NCBI GenBank assembly: GCA_964057225.1
Contig: CAXKVF010000074.1
Span: 124,001 to 188,000, forward strand
Source of the DNA: Auanema rhodensis
Taxonomy: Eukaryota; Nematoda; Chromadorea; Rhabditida; Rhabditidae
Direction of reading: 5' to 3'
Length of the DNA: 64,000 bases
Part shown: piece by piece, positions 49,460 through 63,364 of the stretch
Position numbering within the stretch: the stretch's first letter is position 1
How the letters are laid out: each line of letters starts with the position of its first letter
Translations under genes and position numbers: made by a program
Notes under the pieces: generated by a model
Databases searched by the model: none
The model's input: only the letters and a program-made list of their open reading frames with translations
What the model was told of the DNA's origin: nothing

Positions 49460-52400
49460 TGTAACTCGCTTCACGTGAAAGATAAAGAAATGCGGTTTTC
49501 AAAATTAGATTCCCCATGTCCATATTAGTCTAAAAAGAAATTTTTATTGATATTGGTGCATGGTAACCATGACTTTGAAATTTACGTGAACTTTAATTTA
49601 TGCTAATTAAATGTACACGTGATGTGCACTTGGTATGTAACTCGCTTCACGTGAAAGATAAAGAGATGCGGTTTTCAAAATTAGATTCCCCATGTCCATA
49701 TTAGTCTAAAAACAAATTTTTATTGATATTGGTTCATGGTAACCATGACTTTGAAATTTACGTGAACTTTAATTTATGCTAATTAAATGTACACGTGATG
49801 TGCACTTGGTATGTAACTCGCTTCACGTGAAAGATAAAGAGATGCGGTTTTCAAAATTAGATTCCCCATGTCCATATTAGTCTAAAAACAAATTTTTATT
49901 GATATTGGTTCATGGTAACCATGACTTTGAAATTTACGTGAACTTTAATTTATGCTAATTAAATGTACACGTGATGTGCACTTGGTATGTAACTCGCTTC
50001 ACGTGAAAGATAAAGAGATGCGGTTTTCAAAATTAGATTCCCCATGTCCATATTAGTCTAAAAACAAATTTTTATTGATATTAGTTCATGGTAACCATGA
50101 CTTTGAAATTTACGTGAACTTTAATTTATGCTAATTAAATGTACACGTGATGTGCACTTGGTATGTAACTCGCTTCACGTGAAAGATAAAGAGATGCGGT
50201 TTTCAAAATTAGATTCCCCATGTCCATATTAGTCTAAAAACAAATTTTTATTGATATTGGTTCATGGTAACCATCACTTTGAAATTTACGTGAACTTTAA
50301 TTTATGCTAATTAAATGTACACGTGATGTGCACTTGGTATGTAACTCGCTTCACGTGAAAGATAAAGAGATGCGGTTTTCAAAATTAGATTCCCCATGTC
50401 CATATTAGTCTAAAAACAAATTTTTATTGATATTAGTTCATGGTAACCATTACTTTGAAATTTACGTGAACTTTAATTTATGCTAATTAAATGTACACGT
50501 GATGTGCACTTGGTATGTAACTCGCTTCACGTGAAAGATAAAGAGATGCGGTTTTCAAAATTAGATTCCCCATGTCCATATTAGTCTAAAAACAAATTTT
50601 TATTGATATTGGTTCATGGTAACCATGACTTTGAAATTTACGTGAACTTTAATTTATGCTAATTAAATGTACACGTGATGTGCACTTGGTATGTAACTCG
50701 CTTCACGTGAAAGATAAAGAGATGCGGTTTTCAAAATTAGATTCCCCATGTCCATATTAGTCTAAAAACAAATTTTTATTGATATTGGTTCATGGTAACC
50801 ATGACTTTGAAATTTACGTGAACTTTAATTTATGCTAATTAAATGTACACGTGATGTGCACTTGGTATGTAACTCGCTTCACGTGAAAGAAAAAGAGATG
50901 CGGTTTTCAAAATTAGATTCCCCATGTCCATATTAGTCTAAAAACAAATTTTTATTGATATTGGTTCATGGTAACCATGACTTTGAAATTTACGTGAACT
51001 TTAATTTATGCTAATTAAATGTACACGTGATGTGCACTTGGTATGTAACTCGCTTCACGTGAAAGATAAAGAGATGCGGTTTTCAAAATTAGATTCCCCA
51101 TGTCCATATTAGTCTAAAAACAAATTTTTATTGATATTGCTTCATGGTAACCATGACTTTGAAATTTACGTGAACTTTAATTTATGCTAATTAAATGTAC
51201 ACGTGATGTGCACTTGGTATGTAACTCGCTTCACGTGGAAGAAAAAAAGATGCGGTTTTCAAAATTAGATTCCCCATGTCCATATTAGTCTAAAAACAAA
51301 TTTTTATTGATATTGGTTCATGGTAACCATGACTTTGAAATTTACGTGAACTTTAATTTATGCTAATTAAATGTACACGTGATGTGCACTTGGTATGTAA
51401 CTCGCTTCACGTGAAAGATGAAGAGATGCCGTTTTCAAAATTAGATTCCCCATGTCCATATTAGTCTAAAAACAAATTTTTATTGATATTGGTTCATGGT
51501 AACCATGACTTTGAAATTTACGTGAACTTTAATTTATGCTAATTAAATGTACACGTGATGTGCACTTGGTATGTAACTCGCTTCACGTGAAAGATAAAGA
51601 GATGCGGTTTTCAAAATTAGATTCCCCATGTCCATATTAGTCTAAAAACAAATTTTTATTGATAATGCTTCATGGTAACCATGACTTTGAAATTTACGTG
51701 AACTTTAATTTATGCTAATTAAATGTACACGTGATGTGCACTTGGTATGTAACTCGCTTCACGTGAAAGATAAAGAAATGCGGTTTTCAAAATTAGATTC
51801 CCCATGTCCATATTAGTCTAAAAAGAAATTTTTATTGATATTGGTGCATGGTAACCATGACTTTGAAATTTACGTGAACTTTAATTTATGCTAATTAAAT
51901 GTACACGTGATGTGCACTTGGTATGTAACTCGCTTCACGTGAAAGATAAAGAGATGCGGTTTTCAAAATTAGATTCCCCATGTCCATATTAGTCTAAAAA
52001 CAAATTTTTATTGATATTGGTTCATGGTAACCATGACTTTGAAATTTACGTGAACTTTAATTTATGCTAATTAAATGTACACGTGATGTGCACTTGGTAT
52101 GTAACTCGCTTCACGTGAAAGATAAAGAGATGCGGTTTTCAAAATTAGATTCCCCATGTCCATATTAGTCTAAAAACAAATTTTTATTGATATTGGTTCA
52201 TGGTAACCATGACTTTGAAATTTACGTGAACTTTAATTTATGCTAATTAAATGTACACGTGATGTGCACTTGGTATGTAACTCGCTTCACGTGAAAGATA
52301 AAGAGATGCGGTTTTCAAAATTAGATTCCCCATGTCCATATTAGTCTAAAAACAAATTTTTATTGATATTGGTTCATGGTAACCATCACTTTGAAATTTA

Positions 52401-55400
52401 CGTGAACTTTAATTTATGCTAATTAAATGTACATGTGATGTGCACTTGGTATGTAACTCGCTTCACGTGAAAGATAAAGAGATGCGGTTTTCAAAATTAG
52501 ATTCCCCATGTCCATATTAGTCTAAAAACAAATTTTTATTGATATTAGTTCATGGTAACCATTACTTTGAAATTTACGTGAACTTTAATTTATGCTAATT
52601 AAATGTACACGTGATGTGCACTTGGTATGTAACTCGCTTCACGTGAAAGATAAAGAGATGCGGTTTTCAAAATTAGATTCCCCATGTCCATATTAGTCTA
52701 AAAACAAATTTTTATTGATATTGGTTCATGGTAACCATGACTTTGAAATTTACGTGAACTTTAATTTATGCTAATTAAATGTACACGTGATGTGCACTTG
52801 GTATGTAACTCGCTTCACGTGAAAGATAAAGAGATGCGGTTTTCAAAATTAGATTCCCCATGTCCATATTAGTCTAAAAACAAATTTTTATTGATATTGG
52901 TTCATGGTAACCATCACTTTGAAATTTACGTGAACTTTAATTTATGCTAATTAAATGTACACGTGATGTGCACTTGGTATGTAACTCGCTTCACGTGAAA
53001 GATAAAGAGATGCGGTTTTCAAAATTAGATTCCCCATGTCCATATTAGTCTAAAAACAAATTTTTATTAATATTAGTTCATGGTAACCATTACTTTGAAA
53101 TTTACGTGAACTTTAATTTATGCTAATTAAATGTACACGTGATGTGCACTTGGTATGTAACTCGCTTCACGTGAAAGATAAAGAGATGCGGTTTTCAAAA
53201 TTAGATTCCCCATGTCCATATTAGTCTAAAAACAAATTTTTATTGATATTGGTTCATGGTAACCATGACTTTGAAATTTACGTGAACTTTAATTTATGCT
53301 AATTAAATGTACACGTGATGTGCACTTGGTATGTAACTCGCTTCACGTGAAAGATAAAGAGATGCGGTTTTCAAAATTAGATTCCCCATGTCCATATTAG
53401 TCTAAAAACAAATTTTTATTGATATTGGTTCATGGTAACCATGACTTTGAAATTTACGTGAACTTTAATTTATGCTAATTAAATGTACACGTGATGTGCA
53501 CTTGGTATGTAACTCGCTTCACGTGAAAGAAAAAGAGATGCGGTTTTCAAAATTAGATTCCCCATGTCCATATTAGTCTAAAAACAAATTTTTATTGATA
53601 TTGGTTCATGGTAACCATGACTTTGAAATTTACGTGAACTTTAATTTATGCTAATTAAATGTACACGTGATGTGCACTTGGTATGTAACTCGCTTCACGT
53701 AAAAGATAAAGAGATGCGGTTTTCAAAATTAGATTCCCCATGTCCATATTAGTCTAAAAACAAATTTTTATTGATATTGCTTCATGGTAACCATGACTTT
53801 GAAATTTACGTGAACTTTAATTTATGCTAATTAAATGTACACGTGATGTGCACTTGGTATGTAACTCGCTTCACGTGGAAGAAAAAAAGATGCGGTTTTC
53901 AAAATTAGATTCCCCATGTCCATATTAGTCTAAAAACAAATTTTTATTGATATTGGTTCATGGTAACCATGACTTTGAAATTTACGTGAACTTTAATTTA
54001 TGCTAATTAAATGTACACGTGATGTGCACTTGGTATGTAACTCGCTTCACGTGAAAGATGAAGAGATGCCGTTTTCAAAATTAGATTCCCCATGTCCATA
54101 TTAGTCTAAAAACAAATTTTTATTGATATTGGTTCATGGTAACCATGACTTTGAAATTTACGTGAACTTTAATTTATGCTAATTAAATGTACACGTGATG
54201 TGCACTTGGTATGTAACTCGCTTCACGTGAAAGATAAAGAGATGCGGTTTTCAAAATTAGATTCCCCATGTCCATATTAGTCTAAAAACAAATTTTTATT
54301 GATATTGCTTCATGGTAACCATGACTTTGAAATTTACGTGAACTTTAATTTATGCTAATTAAATGTACACGTGATGTGCACTTGGTATGTAACTCGCTTC
54401 ACGTGAAAGATAAAGAAATGCGGTTTTCAAAATTAGATTCCCCATGTCCATATTAGTCTAAAAAGAAATTTTTATTGATATTGGTGCATGGTAACCATGA
54501 CTTTGAAATTTACGTGAACTTTAATTTATGCTAATTAAATGTACACGTGATGTGCACTTGGTATGTAACTCGCTTCACGTGAAAGATAAAGAGATGCGGT
54601 TTTCAAAATTAGATTCCCCATGTCCATATTAGTCTAAAAACAAATTTTTATTGATATTGGTTCATGGTAACCATGACTTTGAAATTTACGTGAACTTTAA
54701 TTTATGCTAATTAAATGTACACGTGATGTGCACTTGGTATGTAACTCGCTTCACGTGAAAGATAAAGAGATGCGGTTTTCAAAATTAGATTCCCCATGTC
54801 CATATTAGTCTAAAAACAAATTTTTATTGATATTGGTTCATGGTAACCATGACTTTGAAATTTACGTGAACTTTAATTTATGCTAATTAAATGTACACGT
54901 GATGTGCACTTGGTATGTAACTCGCTTCACGTGAAAGATAAAGAGATGCGGTTTTCAAAATTAGATTCCCCATGTCCATATTAGTCTAAAAACAAATTTT
55001 TATTGATATTAGTTCATGGTAACCATGACTTTGAAATTTACGTGAACTTTAATTTATGCTAATTAAATGTACACGTGATGTGCACTTGGTATGTAACTCG
55101 CTTCACGTGAAAGATAAAGAAATGCGGTTTTCAAAATTAGATTCCCCATGTCCATATTAGTCTAAAAACAAATTTTTATTGATATTGCTTCATGGTAACC
55201 ATGACTTTGAAATTTACGTGAACTTTAATTTATGCTAATTAAATGTACACGTGATGTGCACTTGGTATGTAACTCGCTTCACGTGAAAGATAAAGAAATG
55301 CGGTTTTCAAAATTAGATTCCCCATGTCCATATTAGTCTAAAAAGAAATTTTTATTGATATTGGTGCATGGTAACCATGACTTTGAAATTTACGTGAACT

Positions 55401-56851
55401 TTAATTTATGCTAATTAAATGTACACGTGATGTGCACTTGGTATGTAACTCGCTTCACGTGAAAGATAAAGAGATGCGGTTTTCAAAATTAGATTCCCCA
55501 TGTCCATATTAGTCTAAAAACAAATTTTTATTGATATTGGTTCATGGTAACCATGACTTTGAAATTTACGTGAACTTTAATTTATGCTAATTAAATGTAC
55601 ACGTGATGTGCACTTGGTATGTAACTCGCTTCACGTGAAAGATAAAGAGATGCGGTTTTCAAAATTAGATTCCCCATGTCCATATTAGTCTAAAAACAAA
55701 TTTTTATTGATATTGGTTCATGGTAACCATGACTTTGAAATTTACGTGAACTTTAATTTATGCTAATTAAATGTACACGTGATGTGCACTTGGTATGTAA
55801 CTCGCTTCACGTGAAAGATAAAGAGATGCGGTTTTCAAAATTAGATTCCCCATGTCCATATTAGTCTAAAAACAAATTTTTATTGATATTAGTTCATGGT
55901 AACCATGACTTTGAAATTTACGTGAACTTTAATTTATGCTAATTAAATGTACACGTGATGTGCACTTGGTATGTAACTCGCTTCACGTGAAAGATAAAGA
56001 GATGCGGTTTTCAAAATTAGATTCCCCATGTCCATATTAGTCTAAAAACAAATTTTTATTGATATTGGTTCATGGTAACCATCACTTTGAAATTTACGTG
56101 AACTTTAATTTATGCTAATTAAATGTACACGTGATGTGCACTTGGTATGTAACTCGCTTCACGTGAAAGATAAAGAGATGCGGTTTTCAAAATTAGATTC
56201 CCCATGTCCATATTAGTCTAAAAACAAATTTTTATTGATATTGGTTCATGGTAACCATGACTTTGAAATTTACGTGAACTTTAATTTATGCTAATTAAAT
56301 GTACACGTGATGTGCACTTGGTATGTAACTCGCTTCACGTGAAAGATAAAGAGATGCGGTTTTCAAAATTAGATTCCCCATGTCCATATTAGTCTAAAAA
56401 CAAATTTTTATTGATATTGGTTCATGGTAACCATGACTTTGAAATTTACGTGAACTTTAATTTATGCTAATTAAATGTACACGTGATGTGCACTTGGTAT
56501 GTAACTCGCTTCACGTGAAAGATAAAGAGATGCGGTTTTCAAAATTAGATTCCCCATGTCCATATTAGTCTAAAAACAAATTTTTATTGATATTGGTTCA
56601 TGGTAACCATGACTTTGAAATTTACGTGAACTTTAATTTATGCTAATTAAATGTACACGTGATGTGCACTTGGTATGTAACTCGCTTCACGTGAAAGATA
56701 AAGAAATGCGGTTTTCAAAATTAGATTCCCCATGTCCATATTAGTCTAAAAAGAAATTTTTATTGATATTGGTGCATGGTAACCATGACTTTGAAATTTA
56801 CGTGAACTTTAATTTATGCTAATTAAATGTACACGTGATGTGCACTTGGTA
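49460..56851. repeat. G78-marked HOR of variable length (13, 15, 5, 8 monomers and a terminal marker)
   Basis: A marker monomer with A30, G78 (AAAAAGAAAT) and G99 occurs at 49,460, 51,748, 54,388, 55,268 and 56,676. The intervals are 2,288, 2,640, 880 and 1,408 bp, that is 13, 15, 5 and 8 monomers. After the marker the usual order is plain; plain; A96; C112; A96+T112; plain; plain; A24; C97; GTGGAAG+A24+A28; G25+C35; C97. The two long units share all the rare types. The 5-mer and 8-mer keep only the beginning. Confidence 0.9.
52276..53331. repeat. 3-monomer duplication inside the 15-mer unit
   Basis: The order C112 (CCATCAC); A96+T112 (CCATTAC); plain occurs at 52,276-52,803 and again at 52,804-53,331. 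The corresponding 13-mer at 49,460 has it once, so this duplication largely explains the longer unit. Private changes: ACATGTG in the first C112 monomer (position 159) and TTAATATTAG at 52,980. Confidence 0.85.
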
Positions 56852-59492
56852 TGTAACTTGCTTCACGTGAAAGATAAAGAGATGCGGTTTTCAAAATTAG
56901 ATTCCCCATGTCCATATTAGTCTAAAAACAAATTTTTATTGATATTGGTTCATGGTAACCATGACTTTGAATTTTACGTGAACTTTAATTTATGCTAATT
57001 AAATGTACACGTGATGTGCACTTGGTATGTAACTCGCTTCACGTAAAAGATAAAGAGATGCGGTTTTCAAAATTAGATTCCCCATGTCCATATTAGTCTA
57101 AAAACAAATTTTTATTGATATTGCTTCATGGTAACCATGACTTTGAAATTTACGTGAACTTTAATTTATGCTAATTAAATGTACACGTGATGTGCACTTG
57201 GTATGTAACTCGCTTCACGTGAAAGATAAAGAGATGCGGTTTTCAAAATTAGATTCCCCATGTCCATATTAGTCTAAAAACAAATTTTTATTGATATTGG
57301 TTCATGGTAACCATGACTTTGAAATTTACGTGAACTTTAATTTATGCTAATTAAATGTACACGTGATGTGCACTTGGTATGTAACTCGCTTCACGTGAAA
57401 GATAAAGAGATGCGGTTTTCAAAATTAGATTCCCCATGTCCATATTAGTCTAAAAACAAATTTTTATTGATATTGGTGCATGGTAACCATGACTTTGAAA
57501 TTTACGTGAACTTTAATTTATGCTAATTAAATGTACACGTGATGTGCACTTGGTATTTAACTCGCTTCAGGTGAAAGATAAAGAGATGCGGTTTTCAAAA
57601 TTAGATTCCCCCTGTCCATATTAGTCTAAAAACAAATTTTTATTGATATTGCTTCATGGTAACCATGACTTTGAAATTTACGTGAACTTTAATTTATGCT
57701 AATTAAATGTACACGTGATGTGCACTTGGTATGTAACTCGCTTCACGTGAAAGATGAAGAGATGCGGTTTTCAAAATTAGATTCCCCATGTCCATATTAG
57801 TCTAAAAACAAATTTTTATTGATATTGGTTCATGGTAACCATGACTTTGAAATTTACGTGAACTTTAATTTATGCTAATTAAATGTACACGTGATGTGCA
57901 CTTGGTATGTAACTCGCTTCACGTGAAAGATAAAGAGATGCGGTTTTCAAAATTAGAATCCCCATGTCCATATTAGTCTAAAAACAAATTTTTATTGATA
58001 TTGCTTCATGGTAACCATGACTTTGAAATTTACGTGAACTTTAATTTATGCTTATTTAATTGTACACGTGATGTGCACTTGGTATTTAACTCGCTTCAGG
58101 TGAAAGATAAAGAGATGCGGTTTTCAAAATTAGATTCCCCATGTCCATATTAGTCTAAAAACAAATTTTTATTGATATTGGTTCATGGTAACCATGACTT
58201 TGAATTTTACGTGAACTTTAATTTATGCTAATTAAATGTACACGTGATGTGCACTTGGTATGTAACTCGCTTCACGTGAAAGATAAAGAAATGCGGTTTT
58301 CAAAATTAGATTCCCCATGTCCATATTAGTCTAAAAACAAATTTTTATTGATATTGGTTCATGGTAACCATGACTTTGAAATTTACGTGAACTTTAATTT
58401 ATGCTAATTAAATGTACACGTGATGTGCACTTGGTATGTAACTCGCTTCACGTGAAAGATAAAGAGATGCGGTTTTCAAAATTAGATTCCCCATGTCCAT
58501 ATTAGTCTAAAAACAAATTTTTATTGATATTGGTGCATGGTAACCATGACTTTGAAATTTACGTGAACTTTAATTTATGCTAATTAAATGTACACGTGAT
58601 GTGCACTTGGTATGTAACTCGCTTCACGTGAAAGATGAAGAGATGCGGTTTTCAAAATTAGATTCCCCATGTCCATATTAGTCTAAAAACAAATTTTTAT
58701 TGATATTGCTTCATGGTAACCATGACTTTGAAATTTACGTGAACTTTAATTTATGCTAATTAAATGTACACGTGATGTGCACTTGGTATGTAACTCGCTT
58801 CACGTGAAAGATAAAGAGATGCGGTTTTCAAAATTAGATTCCCCATGTCCATATTAGTCTAAAAACAAATTTTTATTGATATTGGTTCATGGTAACCATG
58901 ACTTTGAAATTTACGTGAACTTTAATTTATGCTAATTAAATGTACACGTGATGTGCACTTGGTATGTAACTCGCTTCACGTGAAAGATGAAGAGATGCGG
59001 TTTTCAAAATTAGATTCCCCATGTCCATATTAGTCTAAAAACAAATTTTTATTGATATTGGTTCATGGTAACCATGACTTTGAAATTTACGTGAACTTTA
59101 ATTTATGCTAATTAAATGTACACGTGATGTGCACTTGGTATGTAACTCGCTTCACGTGAAAGATAAAGAGATGCGGTTTTCAAAATTAGATTCCCCATGT
59201 CCATATTAGTCTAAAAACAAATTTTTATTGATATTGGTTCATGGTAACCATGACTTTGAAATTTACGTGAACTTTAATTTATGCTAATTAAATGTACACG
59301 TGATGTGCACTTGGTATGTAACTCGCTTCACGTGAAAGATAAAGAGATGCGGTTTTCAAAATTAGATTCCCCCTGTCCATATTAGTCTAAAAACAAATTT
59401 TTATTGATATTGCTTCATGGTAACCATGACTTTGAAATTTACGTGAACTTTAATTTATGCTAATTAAATGTACACGTGATGTGCACTTGGTA
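56852..59492. repeat. T8-led block, third copy (15 monomers, contains a 177-bp unit)
   Basis: The order starts T8+T121; A18+C97; plain; G99, then an extra T2+G15 monomer that carries C57+C97 (57,556), then G25, the 177-bp monomer, T2+G15+T121, A30, G99, G25+C97, plain, G25, plain and C57+C97. The extra monomer combines the left end of one type with the middle of another and is probably a recombinant. Confidence 0.86.
57908..58084. repeat. 177-bp monomer (fourth, about 41.7 kb from the third)
   Basis: The same A51, C97 and inserted segment recur with GCTT starting at 58,050, exactly 237 monomers plus one base after the third copy. It is again followed by a T2+G15 monomer. It lies inside the 56,852-59,492 block, whose neighbours match 15,315-18,131, so it arrived as part of a long segment. 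Confidence 0.93.
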
Positions 59493-60196
59493 TGTAACTC
59501 GTTTCACGTGAAAGATGAAGAGATGCGGTTTTCAAAATTAGATTCCCCATGTCCATATTAGTCTAAAAACAAATTTTTATTGATATTGGTTCATGGTAAC
59601 CATGACTTTGAAATTTACGTGAACTTTAATTTATGCTAATTAAATGTACACGTGATGTGCACTTGGTATGTAACTCGCTTCACGTGAAAGATAAAGAGAT
59701 GCGGTTTTCAAAATTAGATTCCCCATGTCCATATTAGTCTAAAAACAAATTTTTATTGATATTGGTTCATGGTAACCATGACTTTGAAATTTACGTGAAC
59801 TTTAATTTATGCTAATTAAATGTACACGTGATGTGCACTTGGTATGTAACTCGCTTCACGTGAAAGATAAAGAGATGCGGTTTTCAAAATTAGATTCCCC
59901 CTGTCCATATTAGTCTAAAAACGAATTTTTATTGATATTGCTTCATGGTAACCATGACTTTGAAATTTACGTGAACTTTAATTTATGCTAATTAAATGTA
60001 CACGTGATGTGCACTTGGTATGTAACTCGCTTCACGTGAAAGACAAAGAGATGCGGTTTTCAAAATTAGATTCCCCATGTCCATATTAGTCTAAAAACAA
60101 ATTTTTATTGATATTGCTTCATGGTAACCATGACTTTGAAATTTACGTGAACTTTAATTTATGCTAATTAAATGTACACGTGATGTGCACTTGGTA

Positions 60197-61428
60197 TGTA
60201 ACTCGCTTCACGTGAAAGATAAAGAGATGCGGTTTTCAAAATTAGATTTCCCATGTCCATATTAGTCTAAAAACAAATTTTTATTGATATTGGTTCATGG
60301 TAACCATAACTTTGAATTTTACGTGAACTTTAATTTATGCTAATTAAATGTACACGTGATGTGCACTTGGTATGTAACTCGCTTCACGTGAAAGAAAAAG
60401 AGATGCGGTTTTCAAAATTAGATTCCCCATGTCCATATTAGTCTAAAAACAAATTTTTATTGATATTGGTTCATGGTAACCATGACTTTGAAATTTACGT
60501 GAACTTTAATTTATGCTAATTAAATGTACACGTGATGTGCACTTGGTATGTAACTCGCTTCACGTGAAAGATAAAGAGATGCGGTTTTCAAAATTAGATT
60601 CCCCATGTCCATATTAGTCTAAAAACAAATTTTTATTGATATTGGTTCATGGTAACCATGACTTTGAAATTTACGTGAACTTTAATTTATGCTAATTAAA
60701 TGTACACGTGATGTGCACTTGGTATGTAACTCGCTTCACGTGAAAGATAAAAAGATGCGGTTTTCAAAAATAGATTCCCCATGTCCATATTAGTCTAAAA
60801 ACAAATTTTTATTGATATTGGTGCATGGTAACCATGACTTTGAAATTTACGTGAACTTTAATTTATGCTAATTAAATGTACACGTGATGTGCACTTGGTA
60901 TGTAACTCGCTTCTCGTGAAAGATAAAGAGATGCGGTTTTCAAAATTAGATTCCCCATGTCCATATTAGTCTAAAAACAAATTTTTATTGATATTGGTTC
61001 ATGGTAACCATGACTTTGAAATTTACGTGAACTTTAATTTATGCTAATTAAATGTACACGTGATGTGCACTTGGTATGTAACTCGCTTCACGTGAAAGAT
61101 AAAGAGATGCGGTTTTCAAAATTAGATTCCCCATGTCCATATTAGTCTAAAAACAAATTTTTATTGATATTGGTGCATGGTAACCATGACTTTGAAATTT
61201 ACGTGAACTTTAATTTATGCTAATTAAATGTACACGTGATGTGCACTTGGTATGTAACTCGCTTCACGTGAAAGATGAAGAGATGCGGTTTTCAAAATTA
61301 GATTCCCCATGTCCATATTAGTCTAAAAACAAATTTTTATTGATATTGGTGCATGGTAACCATGACTTTGAAATTTACGTGAACTTTAATTTATGCTAAT
61401 TAAATGTACACGTGATGTGCACTTGGTA
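60197..61428. repeat. 7-monomer block, second copy (partner at 23,588-24,819)
   Basis: The same seven types occur in order, including the A28+A46+G99 monomer at 60,725. Its last three monomers overlap the start of the 14-monomer block shared with the left end of the window, so this region joins two dispersed series. The monomer before it (60,021) has GACAAAG and C97. Confidence 0.85.
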
Positions 61429-63364
61429 TGCAACTCGCTTCACGTGAAAGATAAAGAGATGCGGTTTTCAAAATTAGATTCCCCATGTCCATATTAGTCT
61501 AAAAACAAATTTTTATTGATATTGGTGCATGGTAACCATGACTTTGAAATTTACGTGAACTTTAATTTATGCTAATTAAATGTACACGTGATGTGCACTT
61601 GGTATGTAACTCGCTTCACGTGAAAGATGAAGAGATGCGGTTTTCAAAATTAGATTCCCCATGTCCATATTAGTCTAAAAACAAATTTTTATTGATATTG
61701 GTGCATGGTAACCATGACTTTGAAATTTACGTGAACTTCAATTTATGCTAATTAAATGTACACGTGATGTGCACTTGGTATGTAACTCGCTTCACGTGAA
61801 AGATGAAGAGATGCGGTTTTCAAAATTAGATTCCCCATGTCCATATTAGTCTAAAAACAAATTTTTATTGATATTGGTTCATGGTAACCATGACTTTGAA
61901 ATTTACGTGAACTTTAATTAATGCTAATTAAATGTACACGTGATGTGCACTTGGTATGTAACTCGCTTCACGTGAAAGATGAAGAGATGCGGTTTTCAAA
62001 ATTAGATTCCCCATGTCCATATTAGTCTAAAAACAAATTTTTATTGATATTGGTTCATGGTAACCATGACTTTGAAATTTACGTGAACTTTAATTTATGC
62101 TAATTAAATGTACACGTGATGTGCACTTGGTATGTAACTCGTTTCACGTGAAAGATAAAGAGATGCGGTTTTCAAAATTAGATTCCCCATGTCCATATTA
62201 GTCTAAAAACAAATTTTTATCGATATTGGTGCATGGTAACCATGACTTTGAAATTTACGTGAACTTCAATTTATGCTAATTAAATGTACACGTGATGTGC
62301 ACTTGGTATGTAACTCGCTTCACGTGAAAGATGAAGAGATGCGGTTTTCAAAATTAGATTCCCCATGTCCATATTAGTCTAAAAACAAATTTTTATTGAT
62401 ATTGGTTCATGGTAACCATGACTTTGAAATTTACGTGAACTTTAATTAATGCTAATTAAATGTACACGTGATGTGCACTTGGTATGTAACTCGCTTCACG
62501 TGAAAGATGAAGAGATGCGGTTTTCAAAATTAGATTCCCCATGTCCATATTAGTCTAAAAACAAATTTTTATTGATATTGGTTCATGGTAACCATGACTT
62601 TGAAATTTACGTGAACTTTAATTTATGCTAATTAAATGTACACGTGATGTGCACTTGGTATGTAACTCGTTTCACGTGAAAGATAAAGAGATGCGGTTTT
62701 CAAAATTAGATTCCCCATGTCCATATTAGTCTAAAAACAAATTTTTATTGATATTGGTACATGGTAACCATGACTTTGAAATTTACGTGAACTTTAATTT
62801 ATGCTAATTAAATGTACACTTGATGTGCACTTGGTATGTAACTCGCTTCACGTGAAAGATAAAGAGATGCGGTTTTCAAAATTAGATTCCCCATGTCCAT
62901 ATTAGTCTAAAAACAAATTTTTATTGATATTGGTTCATGGTAACCATGACTTTGAAATTTACGTGAACTTTAATTTATGCTAATTAAATGTACACGTGAT
63001 GTGCACTTGGTATGTAACTCGCTTCACGTGAAAGATAAAGAAATGCGGTTTTCAAAATTAGATTCCCCATGTCCATATTAGTCTAAAAACAAATTTTTAT
63101 TGATATTGGTGCATGGTAACCATGACTTTGAAATTTACGTGAACTTTAATTTATGCTAATTAAATGTACACGTGATGTGCACTTGGTATGTAACTCGCTT
63201 CACGTGAAAGATAAAGAGATGCGGTTTTCAAAATTAGATTTCCCATGTCCATATTAGTCTAAAAACAAATTTTTATTGTTATTAGTTCATGGTAACCATG
63301 ACTTTGAAATTTACGTGAACTTTAATTTATGCTAATTAAATGTACACGTGATGTGCACTTGGTA
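60901..63364. repeat. 14-monomer block, right copy (partner at 529-2,992)
   Basis: This repeats the barcode series of the left-end block, including the rare A99 (GGTACATGG) and C89 variants, which I saw only in these two blocks, and the T91+A96 monomer. It is followed at 63,365 by monomers matching 177 onward, so here the series appears to restart, whereas at 2,993 it continues differently. That points to a unit of about 16 monomers (2,816 bp) beginning to repeat in tandem at the right edge. Confidence 0.88.

Noticed and set aside
13871-58062. Four independent insertions creating the 177-bp monomers
   Set aside because: All four have the same multi-base change with the same linked A51 and C97 variants, so a single origin followed by copying is much more likely.
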